NCBI GenBank assembly: GCA_035771175.1
Contig: CM069593.1
Span: 48,338,054-48,402,053, forward strand
DNA length: 64,000 bases
Direction of reading: 5' to 3'
Source of the DNA: Paratinospora sagittata
Lineage: Eukaryota > Streptophyta > Magnoliopsida > Ranunculales > Menispermaceae
Positions within the stretch are counted from its first letter, which is position 1, and every line of letters starts with the position of its first letter. Both the position numbers and the translations under genes were made by a program. Positions 1 through 12,810 of this stretch are shown here, piece after piece. The notes under the pieces are model-generated. The model made no database searches. It saw only the letters and a list, made by a program, of their open reading frames with translations, and was not told the DNA's origin.

Positions 1-2351
1 ACGTCATTGTTGAGCAAAGGTGTACCCGTGATTGTCCAACCAAGGAAGGGTCTTCAGGCTCCAGATATTACCAATTTAAAGAGAAGTTCAGACATAATTG
101 AGATTCGTGTGACTGATAGGCTTATTCATGAGGTGAGGCAATGATTGTAATTTGCTTATAAATTTTGAATTTCTTTTACATTCAATCTGCTTGAAACTTT
201 GCATGCTGGTTGCTACATATACTTTTATGAGCTCTTGGCCAGTCGCAGCTATTGGGTGTGTACTGCAAATAAATTTTTGATTAGTGATATTCTGCTAGCG
301 GGATTTGATGTTTAAGTTTTTGTTTTTCTTATTGTTTCATGTATTTTGAATTTTCTATTGAATAATTTATTTGAATTAGTACATGCTTCTTTTAAAAAGA
401 GGGCTGAATTTTCTCTCTGCATTAAGTTAGTCCAAATCTTTTCAAAGAGTTTCGAAATTACAGAATATTCAATTTTGGAAAAAAGGCAAGCGATTATCTT
501 TGTATATATGCTATCTCAGAAAATTTAAGAAATATAAATAGAAAACTGTGTTCTTAAGCCGTTCTCATTATTGGGCACAATTTGTCATTCTGATTCTCAA
601 AGCATATTTCAAAAATGGCCGCATGTATATACTCTCCTCCATTTGTTTTGATCTCTATATTTTGAATTATATTGTAATTAAACAAACAAAAATAGTCATT
701 AGCTTGAAGCCTTGAACTCATTTCTCTTAATTAATAATAGTCAACTACTTATTCCACATTAAACGTTCTGGGGAACACTTGAAGACCAAGGACAATTGAA
801 ATTTTAATGAATGTACAAACAGAAGTTCAATAAGTATTCAATTGCAGAGCTTAACTTTACTTTGAAAGATCAACCAATATTTATGGAACCTAACATAGTT
901 GAAAAGTAAAATCATGTGACTCCAATTTTTTTTAGCATTTTACCAATAAAAAAGATAGTAATACAAGTTGATTGCTCTTTCACCTTCATGATGACTTACT
1001 ATTGCTTGCTACTTTGCTCCGAAAACTTTGTTTTCTCTCTTCTGAAGATACATAGTAATTACAATTATGTAGAATAGTGGCTTAGGAGAAGTTTCGATAT
1101 CCCACTTGGCCTTGGGCTGAAGCATGTTAACATGATGTACTCATCCGACTCCAAACTTTAAAGGAAAGATGTGCACACCTTGCTAGAACATAGGCAATGA
1201 ATTAAAATTTATTTCTTGGTCATTCTCATCAAAGGTGCTTTTATTCGGAATGAACCTGACTATCTACCAAGAGTTAGATTGCCTTCCCGTGGGAAACTTG
1301 AAGTTGAAGCTACTGGAATGGCTAAATAGGTCAACACTTTGACTATAAGAATTGATCGAAAATGGAGCTTGTTGGTCTCCTGCTAATTGGGCAAGTATAG
1401 GAGGGGGACTGGAAGTGATGGCCTGAGAACCTTAAGTGGTGAATAGTGATTATCCTTGGAAATAGTCCTACGCCTCTATTAATATTTGGAATGACCGTAT
1501 TCAGCTTGTTGAACCTTGGAAATCTTGAATTCAACTTTCATACTCCTTTCTGCTAGTTAGCAATGTGCCATATCTGTTTGAGCCTTGGAGCTCGTCTTAT
1601 TTCAAGGTAGACCTTTATCCTTGCATGTTTTAATTCTAGAAGTGTTTTGTCTGTATACAGCAAACCTTTTGACACATTGCATTGCTCTAAGCTTTAGCTG
1701 TTGTAGTGAGTGATGACCTGAGAGAAACCTGTTTATTTTGATCTGTATTTTTATAGATGAATCCATGATTCCATTGACTATCCTTGCTGTGCACAGATTC
1801 AATGGTTATTACTCTGTAACTAACTGTAGTATTTTGGTTTTTTTAGTGTTATGGGGTGTGAATTTTGGCATCATCATTGCTTTCCAATTTGTAGGAATTT
1901 TTTATAGTTGTACTCTTTTTGCAATTATAATGGGTCCCTTCTTTCCCCTTCTTGGTAGGTTGAGAGGGTTATCAATGTAGAAAAAATTGATCCTGTTCAG
2001 GTTGAGAATGCAAAAATAGTACTCAGGGTAATACCTTAACCATTGGTTTCTTCCATCACTGTATGCTGAACTTTACTTCGTCTTAGATTTAAAAACTAAT
2101 AGACCCATACTGTGGATCTATTTTTTTTGCTAGGAGCATGAAAGAGCAATACTTGAAGCACTTGAAAAACTTGATGATGTATCAGATGGTAATCAGCCTC
2201 TTTCCTTTCGTGTGCTTCTTGTGCACTTGTCATTCCTGTTAGATTTTGTTTTTCCTCGTCTGAATATGGTATTTAGCAATCAAGGTTTGGTCTAACAGAT
2301 GGTGCTCCCAATAACTGCTGGTACTCTCACCAAGAATGGAAAGGACGTTGA
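1..2351 (+). CDS. 3' end of a gene resembling EMSY-LIKE (ENT/Tudor-like) proteins, four exons
   Basis: Four exons read in one frame through canonical GT-AG junctions: 1-132, 1959-2027, 2134-2188 and 2299-2351 (TGA stop). The 5' part lies outside the window. The joined C-terminus contains a run like TDRLIHEVERVINVEK followed by a charged helix (ENAKIVLREHERAILEALEKL) and an acidic tail (DDVSDDG). From memory this resembles the C-terminal coiled-coil block of plant EMSY-LIKE chromatin-associated proteins, which carry ENT and Tudor-like domains further upstream, outside this window. The coding phase is kept at all three junctions, which supports a real gene. The family assignment rests on about 100 residues and is moderate. 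Introns are 1826, 106 and 110 nt; the large first intron holds no recognised gene. Confidence 0.55.
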
Positions 2352-3290
2352 AAGGTGATAAATCACTCCTTCTTCAGCAGGCTGATACTTAATACTTTAA
2401 TAGTAAGAAAGGATATTGCAGTGATGGTTTTGACCAGGACCATAATTACAGGGTATGCTGCTCTCCCTGCAATCTGCAAGAGTATGATGGGACATTTTGA
2501 CTGCACCAAAGCCTTTCTTGTGTGCAAGGTGATGTAGATATGAAGCAGGTAACTAGCATTTTGTATCCAACATTATGTTATTTACCTGTTTATACATGGG
2601 TCTAACACAAAAAATTCACAGTTGTAGTTACTAATAGGTTTCTCTTTTCTGTTATAGATTTCTATCGCTTTACTTTTGTAGCTGGCATGTTCACAATTGT
2701 AGCTCCTTAAAAATCTAATCCACTTTTTTCTTGTATATATATTGAACTTGCTTGTGCAGGTCTCTTATACTAAAAAAAGATCTTTTCATGATCTATTTTC
2801 TCTTTGTAGATTTTACCAGTTTTTATCCCCTCTATGCCTCAGGCCACACATGAAAATTAGAGTAAAACAATGTTGTCAATGTGGCACCTTGGCATCAACT
2901 AGGCCATCCCCTTCCCCTAGGTATTCTAACAGAAATTTCCTCTGGCAGCCTGTCAGGCAAGTAATAAGGGCTTTATAAATATTCAAAAATCTTACAAGTT
3001 CTTTGATAATTATAAGAGAATATATTAATAAAAGGTGTAACTTGGATCCTTTGTTATGACTTTTTGCCTTTTCTTATTCATATTCGATTAACCCTAGAAA
3101 CACTAGCTTTTCTAGGGTGCAAAACTCTAATCAGTATTCAAGTTGGTGGTGGCATCCTTTAGAATCTTTAAAGAGTTAAGTATTGTTGTATTATATTTTA
3201 AACTCTAAAAGTACCTTTGAAAAGTTGGCTAATTTTGGATGTACATGTTCCTGTTTCAAAACCTGATGTATTTTAGTGTTGTTGGTTAAA
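2352..3290. other. 3' UTR and intergenic DNA
   Basis: Sequence after the stop of the EMSY-LIKE-like gene. Part is probably 3' UTR; a GT (ggtgataaat) directly after the stop could be an intron donor within it. No further coding exon, RNA gene or repeat recognised. Confidence 0.4.
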
Positions 3291-3770
3291 GGCTTAGGTG
3301 TGGGGTTTTGTTTTAGGTCTTGATACTAATGCGGAGATCCACACTTTTACCTATGTGACGAACTTGTTTTTTTCCAACGTTTGATTATTATTTCAGTGCA
3401 TACACATTCAAAAGGGGAGCCTTTAACTGAAATCCAAAGGTTATTCACACCATGGGTTGTCGGGCTCTGATGGGCAGATAGTAGCTCCACCACCTCAACA
3501 CAACATGATGGGCTCTGATTAGCCCAGATTATCTCTACTTTAACATGTGCATCATGTCCCCATGATTCTGATATCACTGTTAGTAAGCTTTGGTCTTAAC
3601 TAATCCCGATATTGTTCTCACTTAACCACATCTAAACCTATCTCTTGGCCTAGGTGTAGGGTTTTACTCCAAAAACCTTGGTACTAACGAGGGGGAGATC
3701 CACACTTGCGTCATGTGTGATGAATCATTTGTTTCCAATGTGGGACTACTCTCTCTCCGTACACATCCAA
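3291..3770. repeat. Diverged direct repeat pair, about 125 bp each
   Basis: Segments 3291-3417 and 3648-3770 align in the same orientation. Both have GGC(T/C)TAGGTGT(G/A)GGGTTTT, then GAGATCCACACTT, then TTTCCAA and finally ACACATYCAA. They are separated by about 230 bp. They could be terminal repeats of a small old element or a local duplication. No coding capacity or target duplication seen. Confidence 0.5.
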
Positions 3771-6521
3771 CAAGTGAAATACATGTTGATGAAAGATTAT
3801 ACAATTACATAATTTACATTATCTTTGTGGGGCTTCCTTTCCCTCTCAAATTCTCTCTGTTCCTTAATAATGAATCTGAGTTTTGAGAACCAATATGCTT
3901 TTGCTTGAACCATCATGTTGTGTATGTTCCTTGTTTTTACATCCTTGTCTCTTATAGTTGTGATATTTTTCAGCTGAAACCTTGTGATAATTTTCGGTTG
4001 ATATAGAAACTGTAAGCAAACCACAATTCAGAATCACAGTATAAAGACTAATTTTCTTTTTGACTATTGCTTGTTTTATTATTCTAAAAAGTAATATAGT
4101 TGTAACTTATAAGATGGCATCACAAATGGCTCTTATGGTAACTGCAAGTTATTGTCTGTTGCACAAAATGCAACACTCAGCAACGGTTGCCTAATATGAC
4201 AAAACAAGATGAATCTAGAAAGGAAGTTCCTTTATAGGCCATGTAAATTGAGGCAGAATCCTATTTTTGCCAGTAAACTTCAGTTATGTGCTGCATGTTG
4301 AGTCAAATTGTCTTCTGGTCTTCTCTGATGTCATCCTTGTCAGTACTTCCTATTCGAGTTCTTGGCCCTGCTCTCAACCCTTTTTTTTTGGCACATTGCA
4401 TAACAATGCAGGCTTTAAGACTAAATTATGGACTGAAGAAAGTTTGTATAGTTTCTTGTGAGGTACATATATATCTATTTTGCTCTTAAGTCAGCTTTGT
4501 TTTTTTTTTTTTTTTTACTTACAGCTTGGCCTATGCCTTTGCTTGCTATTGGGTAATACACTTCCATGAGACTATCTAATCAAATGGGTCATCTGAAAGT
4601 AGTAAAGCAGTAGTAATCATGCATAAATTATTGTAGTTTGACATTCAAGCTTGTTTATTTTTAGTTATACTTTTCTTTTCCATCGTTCCTTTTTGGGTTT
4701 TTGGGATTTTAGGGGCTGGGGGGGTGGCGGGTGGTTTTTACCATTAGGGCAAGGGCCCTAAATTAGATAACAAAAACTGATGAAAGGGAGAGGTTTGGCA
4801 GAGTCAAGCATAAGTACAAGCGGGTTGGCTTGGGAAATTAGGAAGAACCTAATTCTCCCATAAGCTCTAATTCAGCCACCACTTGCCCATTGTGGCTCTA
4901 TTAATCATCAAGGGTCGGCAGTTTTGGAGCTCATTGCATTGGGACAATGTGAGGTTGGAAGCCTAAAATCTCCTAACTCTTCACTTGATTGGCATCTTAA
5001 CAACCATGGCCGAGTGCCATATAATACAATCAATACCATTTGCATGATAAAAGTAGGTTTCATACCCTTATATTACCTGGCTTTCAAAACTGGAAAAAAG
5101 AAGAAAAAAAGGTTCCAGGAAATCTCAATATTACTTGTAATTATTATTTACATTAAAGCATTTCTGAAGTTGGGAGAAAAGGCTTAGTTAAGTATGAAAG
5201 CATTTTTAAACTCCATGGAAAATGTTCTGAACATCATGGAAAAGTAAGTTTTTTGGAAAATGCTTTGAGAAATTTAGTAAAGTTCCTATATTTAACAATC
5301 TATAAAGAAGTGACTCCCTACTTTTAAGATCCTATCATTAGCTCTTAAGTAATGATGTTGGTGATAAGTGGTTTTTCTTCCATCCTTTGTTTTTTCTTTT
5401 CTTTTTTAATGATATATTCAGAAAAGAATTCTGATATTGATATTTTTTTTTGTTAAATATTAAAATGATTCCTTTTCATTTATCTGCAATAACGCGCATG
5501 TAACATACATGCAAAGTTACATTGTTACATTGAATATAAATAAAGTAATTAGGATGAAGCTTTGTGTTGTTTTTGTTGTAGTTTGTTTCCTACTTTTTAT
5601 CTGTTACTACTATTTAAATTGTAGGACCTGTTATGACAAATACAAATAATAGTATATTTAATGTCCCATTCCCTATCATCCCTAATAATTCAAAAAGAAA
5701 AGAAAAGAAAAGAAAGAGAGATGTATAGCGTGTATGTGCATCATTTAGTCCTGTGTGATTCTACCAAGATAGGCTTATATTCCTCGTTCTTACCTCTCAA
5801 AATTAGGATCCTTTTGGGATGGAGCTTGTTGGGTCTATGGGTTTAGCTATGAAATTGGATCTGCGGTGTTGTGGGTTTAGATCGTTCAATGTACCATACC
5901 CTGTCACCCCTTAATAATTAAAAAAAAAAAAAATCTAAAAGATTAATAAAAGGTTGCCCTCTTAATATAAACTAACATCATTTCTCATAACTTTTAAATA
6001 TTACAAGGACAATAATAACACCAGCAGTGATGATGGTGTCGAAGAAGAAAGATGATAAACAACATTAGTTAATTACTTTATTTATCATTTCTAATTGAAA
6101 AAATAGGATTCTTGAACTGATAAAATTCTTAGATGTGCAAAGTCATTTATGCCTGCTAGAGTTATGCACGAAGGATATGATTGGTGCTTTTAGATTATTG
6201 TTACATAAAGTTTGGTAGTCATTTAATGTCGTCATGCTCTGGAATGTGATATAGTACAATACAATGAATGCAATTATATTTTTTTGCACATGCGGTTCCA
6301 TAAACCCATAAGTGTAAATAGTTTAAAAATGGCCAATGTTCATTGAATTTTTTTCTATATAGGTTTTTTGGAAAGAAATATTTATTTTGGAATACACCCT
6401 TTGATGCATATAATTTTAGGATGTTACTTGGATCGGTCAATGGCTATTGATTGAGTCTGATAGGGAGATCATTTCTTTCAAAATTCAATTTTCACTTGAA
6501 AGGGCCTTTGGAGAATTTAAT
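3771..6521. other. Intergenic, no gene seen
   Basis: AT-rich DNA with T runs (about 4500-4516) and A runs (about 5918-5932). Only short open frames occur, with no recognisable product. An A-rich tract ends a possible old retroposed segment near 5860-5932, preceded by GTCACCCCTTAATAATT. Nothing else supportable. Confidence 0.4.
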
Positions 6522-7044
6522 GTTTAGAGTTGCCTTTTCAGAATATGATTCTTACGGTCGTCTTTTGAAAACGTGACTTTTAGGCCAAATCTCACTTTTA
6601 GCGGAACCCCTTATCTTCTTCTCCAATGGAAAGGAAACACCCAAACAGATGGGAACCTTTATGCTCTCCCTTTCACTCTTTGTTCACTATTGCCATCACT
6701 CCCTGCTCTTTCTCGGCGTCTCTTCTTCAACCATTTTTATTTTTTTCTTGGCTCTCTTCTTCTCTCCTTCCTCTCTTGTCTAGCCTCACTCGCTGAGAGA
6801 GATGGGGGCAAGAGAAAGAGAGATGTTTGAAGAAGGGATGCCGATAGGGAGTGTGAGCAGTGATGCCAGTGAGCAGAGAGTGAGAGGGAGAACGGAGAGA
6901 TTCCCATCCATAAGGGTTTTTTCTTTCCTTTGGAGAAAAAGATAATGGGCCCTAGTAAAAATGGTTGTTTTTATTTTATATTTGGCCTAAAAATCTCTTT
7001 TCAAGAGGTGACTATAAAAGTTGCATTCTCAGGCTCTTCTAAAC
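6522..7044. mobile_element. MITE-like element with long imperfect terminal inverted repeats
   Basis: The left end (GTTTAGAGTTGCCTTTTCAG..., on to ...TTTTAGGCCAAAT near 6592) pairs with the right end (ATTTGGCC near 6984 on to ...CTCAGGCTCTTCTAAAC at 7044), giving imperfect arms of about 65-70 bp. The interior is a pyrimidine-rich then purine-rich stretch that itself partly pairs (6660-6930). No transposase. Flanks are AT-rich (gaatttaat versus gaaaattaa), so a target duplication is not certain. Arm length would fit a Mutator-like MITE, but this is inference. Confidence 0.55.
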
Positions 7045-8779
7045 GAAAATTAAATTAAAAAAAAAAATATCTACCTTAACAAACTCGATCAGCAGCCAAT
7101 GACTAGTTTAAGCCATTGACTAGTCGTAGATTTTAAAATTTTATATACCAAAAGGGTGTCTTTTAATATAAAAATTTCACAAAGGCATATTTCCAAAAAA
7201 CCCGGCTTATCTAAGGTGAGAACTGGATAATAGCATAAAACTTTACATTAGCTATAATTGAGTTTGTTCTGATATGAAGTTAATTATTTTGAAAAATGTT
7301 CTTCTAAACCTTGTTTTCTATCAAATCATCAATTTGTACCTAAGGAGTAATAATAATAGAGTATAGGGAGGTCAGATATGATCCATCAAAGACTTTTGTC
7401 CATTAGTACTGACTCAATATTTCACGTGACATTGTGGGCGGTGTGGGGGAGGTGGTGACTGGTGAAGCCTATTTCTAGATCTGAATTTTCTATGAACTTT
7501 TGCTGCTTTTTATCCAATAAAGATTAATGAATCTTCCTAATAGTCTGCCTATGATACCATTCAATACCCTGACATCATTTTTTGAAATTGTTATATTTTC
7601 ATGACAGGGTGAGAGTAAAATAGTAAATTTTTTTTAACGACACATTTTAGAATTAAAGTTTAAAACTTTTATAAAAGGATAAGACTCCGCTTGGTTTTAC
7701 TAAACCAACAACTCCTTGATATGCAAAAGTATCACTTTCACACACACACAGACTCTATGGTTTTAAATGCATGACAAAAATCGTCAACTGCTCTATGGTT
7801 TTGTAGTACAGTCACTGAAATCTCTAGAGCACCCACCCCTCTTCAAAAAATACTTCCAAGATCTATCCTTATCCATTTTCAATATTATCGTGAAATAATA
7901 GGCAAAAAAGGGTCAGAAGAGGTCAAAATTATTGTGTTTTTTCTGTTTGACAGAAATCAAAATGATTGTTGAAAGGCTGGACCCATTTAACCTCTAGGGT
8001 CTACTTTGTGTTTGTCTAGAACAAATTTAATTTTTTTAATTTTAAATTTTTTACGAAAAAGGGATGAATAGAATATAAGCTCAAAATTTGGAAAGAATAC
8101 ACAAAAACTAGAAAAACAGACCCAAAATTACTTCTAAGCACAGAGAAATATATATATATGTATATATATTATGTGTTAGTTTTAGTTTGAGAGTTTTTGG
8201 GAATATCTAGATTAGGTATTGAAGGGTAAATTAAAAGAGACAGAAATATAGTATATTTTGTTTTGATGGATGGGAAGAGAAAATTAAGTGGTGCAGTTAG
8301 AAGTTGTTTCTTCACAGAACACATGCTTTTAACAGTATTAAATATGAAAACATGAGTTCTCATGATCTCAGTCCAATAAAATTTGATACGAAGTTTGATT
8401 TATTTAAAGCATGTCATGTTGGATTAATTAATCTGCATCTTTTGAATTTGTCCAAACATAATCAATTTAAAAAATGAACTGAGTTGTTTCTTAATGCTCT
8501 TTAAATAAAAAAAATAAAAAACTCATATTTAAAAGAATTTCTGTATAGGGAGCATTGACAAGTCTAGGGGTGTGGCAGTGGGAATAGAATGAAGTGAGAA
8601 GATATGCAAATCAAAATTAATAGTCCCATAGAATTATTTAAACCATCTTCTTAGGATACATCATGCTCTGTGGACCCTGCTTACCCCCACATTCCCTCTA
8701 TTATTAGGCTGATTTCCATTATTATTTTTCCATTATCTTCTTAGGATATTGATTTTTATTAGTTTGATTTCCAAAAAAA

Positions 8780-8815
<36 letters not shown>

Positions 8816-11800
8816 TGGGTCTCAAAAAAGTTGTAGTCACATCTTTTTCACCTCAAGAAGGTTTTAATTTGTCTTGGATCACTTTACTATTATGTTTCTA
8901 AGTTTTATAGTTTTTCAATGTTTGTTTTTGGGGTGTTTGGTTTTGATTCTAGGATATATAAAAGAGAATTATTATTATTATATGTATATATATATATTGA
9001 TGTTTGTGAACTTAGTTGTTAGTAGAGTAGAATGGAAGAAGCGAATTTATGTATCTTGAATGGAAAAAAGTTTTGTTAATTTAAATTTTTGACGTAAGAA
9101 CCTTGATTTTTTTTCTATATAAATTTCATGATGAAGGTTTAACAATTTGCTCTTTTTGATTTTGATGTTATCTAGTATGGCAATTGTTATTAGGACAAGT
9201 ATGCTAAGAGATGGTATCCTATTTATTGATTTATTTTAAATTCTTTAAATGTCTCTATTAGGGTAAATTTGATAGAGGAACAATCCTATTGTTTCAATGA
9301 AGATAAGAAACAATTGATACAGGAAAAGAACCCAACTTAAAATGAAGTTGGAATTTTAAGTTTGAATCTTTTGTAAACTAGTAGCGTGCTTTAAAATGCT
9401 TGAATATATTTGGCCATAACAAATCAACGTTAAATAAAATTTATTCTCTACACATACAAAATTGTTTAGTTTTCAATATTTTACATCTTGAATTAGTTAG
9501 GAGCGTCAATGGACGGTTGGCATGTGGTTGGGAGTTTGAATCACGACATACAGGGAGATTAATATGTGGGGTATTGTAAATTAAACTAAAGACTTTTATG
9601 TCGTAGGTTTTTCCTCTAGGAGAAAGTATCACACCTAAACTCTCGGGTCATATTTTTAAACTTGATTCGAATCACAACCGGTTGCTGTATGCAACACTGT
9701 TTATGCGGGGACCAGTAGGTTTTGAAGGGGCTTAATATTTTATAGGGAGAGACAAAGGGGTGTAGGGAGCGCTTGTTTCTACATGTGGTGGTTTTCATCT
9801 GATGTTGGTGAATCCTCTGCATATTGTCATCGATACTTCTCAAAGGGAGGTCACAACTAAAATGTCACGTAAGGGTAAAGAATAAAGATGATGTTTACAT
9901 TACATCATCAACCCGTCGAATTGTAATGCATAACTACATATGTTATATCACATCAATCGATGTCTAGAAAAGATAATCCTTTAGAGTATATTTATAATTG
10001 ACAAAGGCACACGAAGACAAAATGGTGAAAAATTAGTGAATTGATTTGATACCTACAGCTACAGGAGTACGGAAATATGATATTATATTAAATTTATTAA
10101 TTTATTTTGAAATATGGTAACAGAAAGGATAAGCACATTAATAATATATTTGATTTCCCTTTGTTTTACGGTTTTTCCATATGCTTTTCTTTCCTCCAAC
10201 TTATTATGGCTTCCTTTCTCACATTGTAAGCATTCTTTAACTCACTAACAAGCATCCTTATTTAATAAACTTTTTTTTTTTATTTGATGTTTTACTTCAA
10301 CTCAATCTTCTCGCTCTTTTCCTCTTTTCAAAATTTCAAATGTAAGCATCCTAAAGATGATTCTTTGGTTTGAACATCAAGTAATATTTTTATTTTTAAT
10401 ATGTTTCACCGTATATCTAATAATCATAAACCCAAAAAAAAAGTTCAAGACAAAAGGTACACATGATATGCACTTGTAGGGCTCCCCGTTATAGTTCCAA
10501 TTATTATTTTGATAATTTCTAACATATTGATTTTTGAGACTATTCAAGGGTATATTTATAATGCAAATTTACCCTCTTTTCAGTTGGACCTTGTAAATTA
10601 TAAGGGTGTAATTAGTTAGTAAAACACAAATAGAGCACATAATTATATTCACGGCTATAAATTTTAGGCATGGAAGTTAAATAATGAAAGAGTGAGTACT
10701 AACACAAAGTTAGCTATAATTTTTTTATTTTTTATTTTTAATTATTTAAAATTTTATTCTTTTAATTTTTATAAAAATACTTGACCATTTCGAATTTAAT
10801 TTATTGACTTGTATTATCTCTAATCTTTTTTTTAATATTTTGTTTAAGAATCTCCAATCTATTTTAATAAGATAGTTTAAAAAAAAAACAAAACTAATAA
10901 GATAAATCTTCACTTATCTTAAAAGTGATAAAGTAAAAAGTAAGGATTGGTAGGCTTTTAGGAATTTTTTAAATATAATAGTAAGATTAAAAAGGAAATA
11001 ACGGAAGTAGGCGTTGAAGGAAGCAGAAATTTTGGGATATGAATGTCATTTTTAGAAAAGTAATATACAAAGTAGTAGTTTTACAGCAGATAATTTTAAT
11101 AATAATAATAATAATAAATCTAAATCAGTGTGAAGAGAAAAAGTTAGTTGTACATACGGCGGCTCCCGTTGTAGTATGAATTTGAATTTGGATATCACTT
11201 TAAGATGACTAAAAGTGAATTAAAGTTCTATCGTTATCAAATTGTCATATCAGAAATTATCTTGTGAAGTAAAAAAAATCTTGGATTGTTTAACTTATAA
11301 TTCACGTAAAACTCCAAAAATTTAGCAAATACCCTCTCCCCATCTGTATATTTAGATGTAAAAGTCACCAGAACTCCTGAGACCTCAATGGGTATGAATG
11401 GAATCACATGTGCAGTTATATATCATACTAGAAAAGTATATATATTTTAAGGATCATAAATATTTTCTTTTCATATATGTTCCCTTTCGCTCTCAGTTTA
11501 GGTCGACATTGGTGATTTTCCTGAAGTGGGTGTACGTATAACATCAACATTAATGGGCAGGATAACAATATTATTAATATTTTCTTCCATTGAAGATAAT
11601 GATACAAACATTTCCCCAATGACTATTAAACTAATTAGTAAAATATCCTTTAAACTATTATTATTAGGCCGTAAAAAAAAAAAAACTATTATTATTTGAA
11701 TAATAGCATCAAAACCTCGAAAACTCCAAACAGACTGACCCACTTTGTTTTAAATGAACTTTCGCAATAAGTATATATAATATATAATTTTAATCATATA

Positions 11801-12575
11801 AAACCTATATATGTGTGTATTAGTTTTCTTAATTAATATTTTCAAGCCCATCACGGCGTTGGTTAGGGAGCACAAGGCGGATGGAGAAGGTGTGAATTCA
11901 AGTAGTAGCAAGTCCAGCAGATTTTTAAATCCATGGTGGAGGTGTGAGCCGTATGCTAGTGGAGGTTTGTGTGGGTTGAGAGTGACATATTTTCAAATGT
12001 GTTGTAACTAAGTTTTATAATGTCGAGTCGGAGTCATTGAATCTAGCTGAGGGAGGGATTAATCTGTGTTCTCGAGGGGTTGGGGCACAGGGTGCCTTAT
12101 ATCTTCTCATAGAAAAAAAAAAAAAAAAAAGGGGGGGGCAAAATAAATGGCGAGCTTTTCTTGACCAAACGTCAGGAATCCAGCGTCCTTGTGTCACAAG
12201 GGACCCCCCTCTCTTTAGTCTTTTTCCTTTACACCCTCTATAAGACAACTTGCGCCTCTAACAAGGAAAATGCGTCCTTTTCTTATCCATATATATATAT
12301 ATATATATATCATCCCTTCTTCGCATTAAATATATATATATAAATATAAAATATATACATAAAATTTCTTTTTTTTTTTATTATCGAAATTCCGACGGTA
12401 ATGTCCTCATTCTCCTTTATGGCGAGATTAATCCATTTGAACTTGAGGTAACTGTCAGATTCGAAATCGATACTTCTTACTTAAGAAATCACGGCCCCTT
12501 TAACCCAAGCCAAACACAGTTGGTCTCTTCTTTCAATTTTACAATTCATATATAATATAATAAATATGTCTACTC
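7045..12575. other. Intergenic, no gene seen
   Basis: Long AT-rich spacer before the first CCX gene. Notable items are an (A)n/(AAAAG)n tract at about 8774-8815, a B-box-like string (GAGTTTGAATCACGAC) near 9532, and A18-20 directly followed by G8 at about 12112-12138. That last tract ends an unrecognised segment (about 11850-12138) which looks like the 3' end of a retroposed sequence. No convincing coding exon. Confidence 0.4.
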
Positions 12576-12586
12576 TATATATATAT
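12576..12586 (+). promoter_or_regulatory. Probable TATA box of the first CCX gene
   Basis: TATATATATA run about 235 bp before the ATG. It is followed by a pyrimidine-rich leader (12600-12700) typical of plant 5' UTRs. Placement is by position and composition only, and other TA-rich stretches occur nearby (12290-12310, 12550-12565). Confidence 0.35.
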
Positions 12587-12810
12587 ACATACGAGGAAAA
12601 TATTTCCATCTCTCGTCTTAAACTATTTCTTCTTCAAAGACAACACAACTACAACTCCTACTATTACTACTACTACTCTTCTTCCCTTACGCTTCAATCA
12701 AAGTTTTAAAATCATGGGTCCTTGTAATTCTTCTCAATCTTCACAACTCCCCAAATGTTTCCTCAGTAATCTCTGATATTAAAAAAAAACCCAGCAGCTT
12801 TTTCTTTTAA

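Noticed and set aside
6573..6830. 85-codon frame inside the MITE
   Set aside because: Lies in the pyrimidine-rich interior of an inverted-repeat element; composition explains it.
9441..9843. Possible tRNA or SINE at GAGTTTGAATCACGAC
   Set aside because: Only a B-box-like string; no A box at proper spacing, no cloverleaf and no poly(A) end.
12015..12248. Overlapping frames on both strands near the A-run/G-run
   Set aside because: Low-complexity tract (A18-20 then G8) and no domain; not supported as coding.
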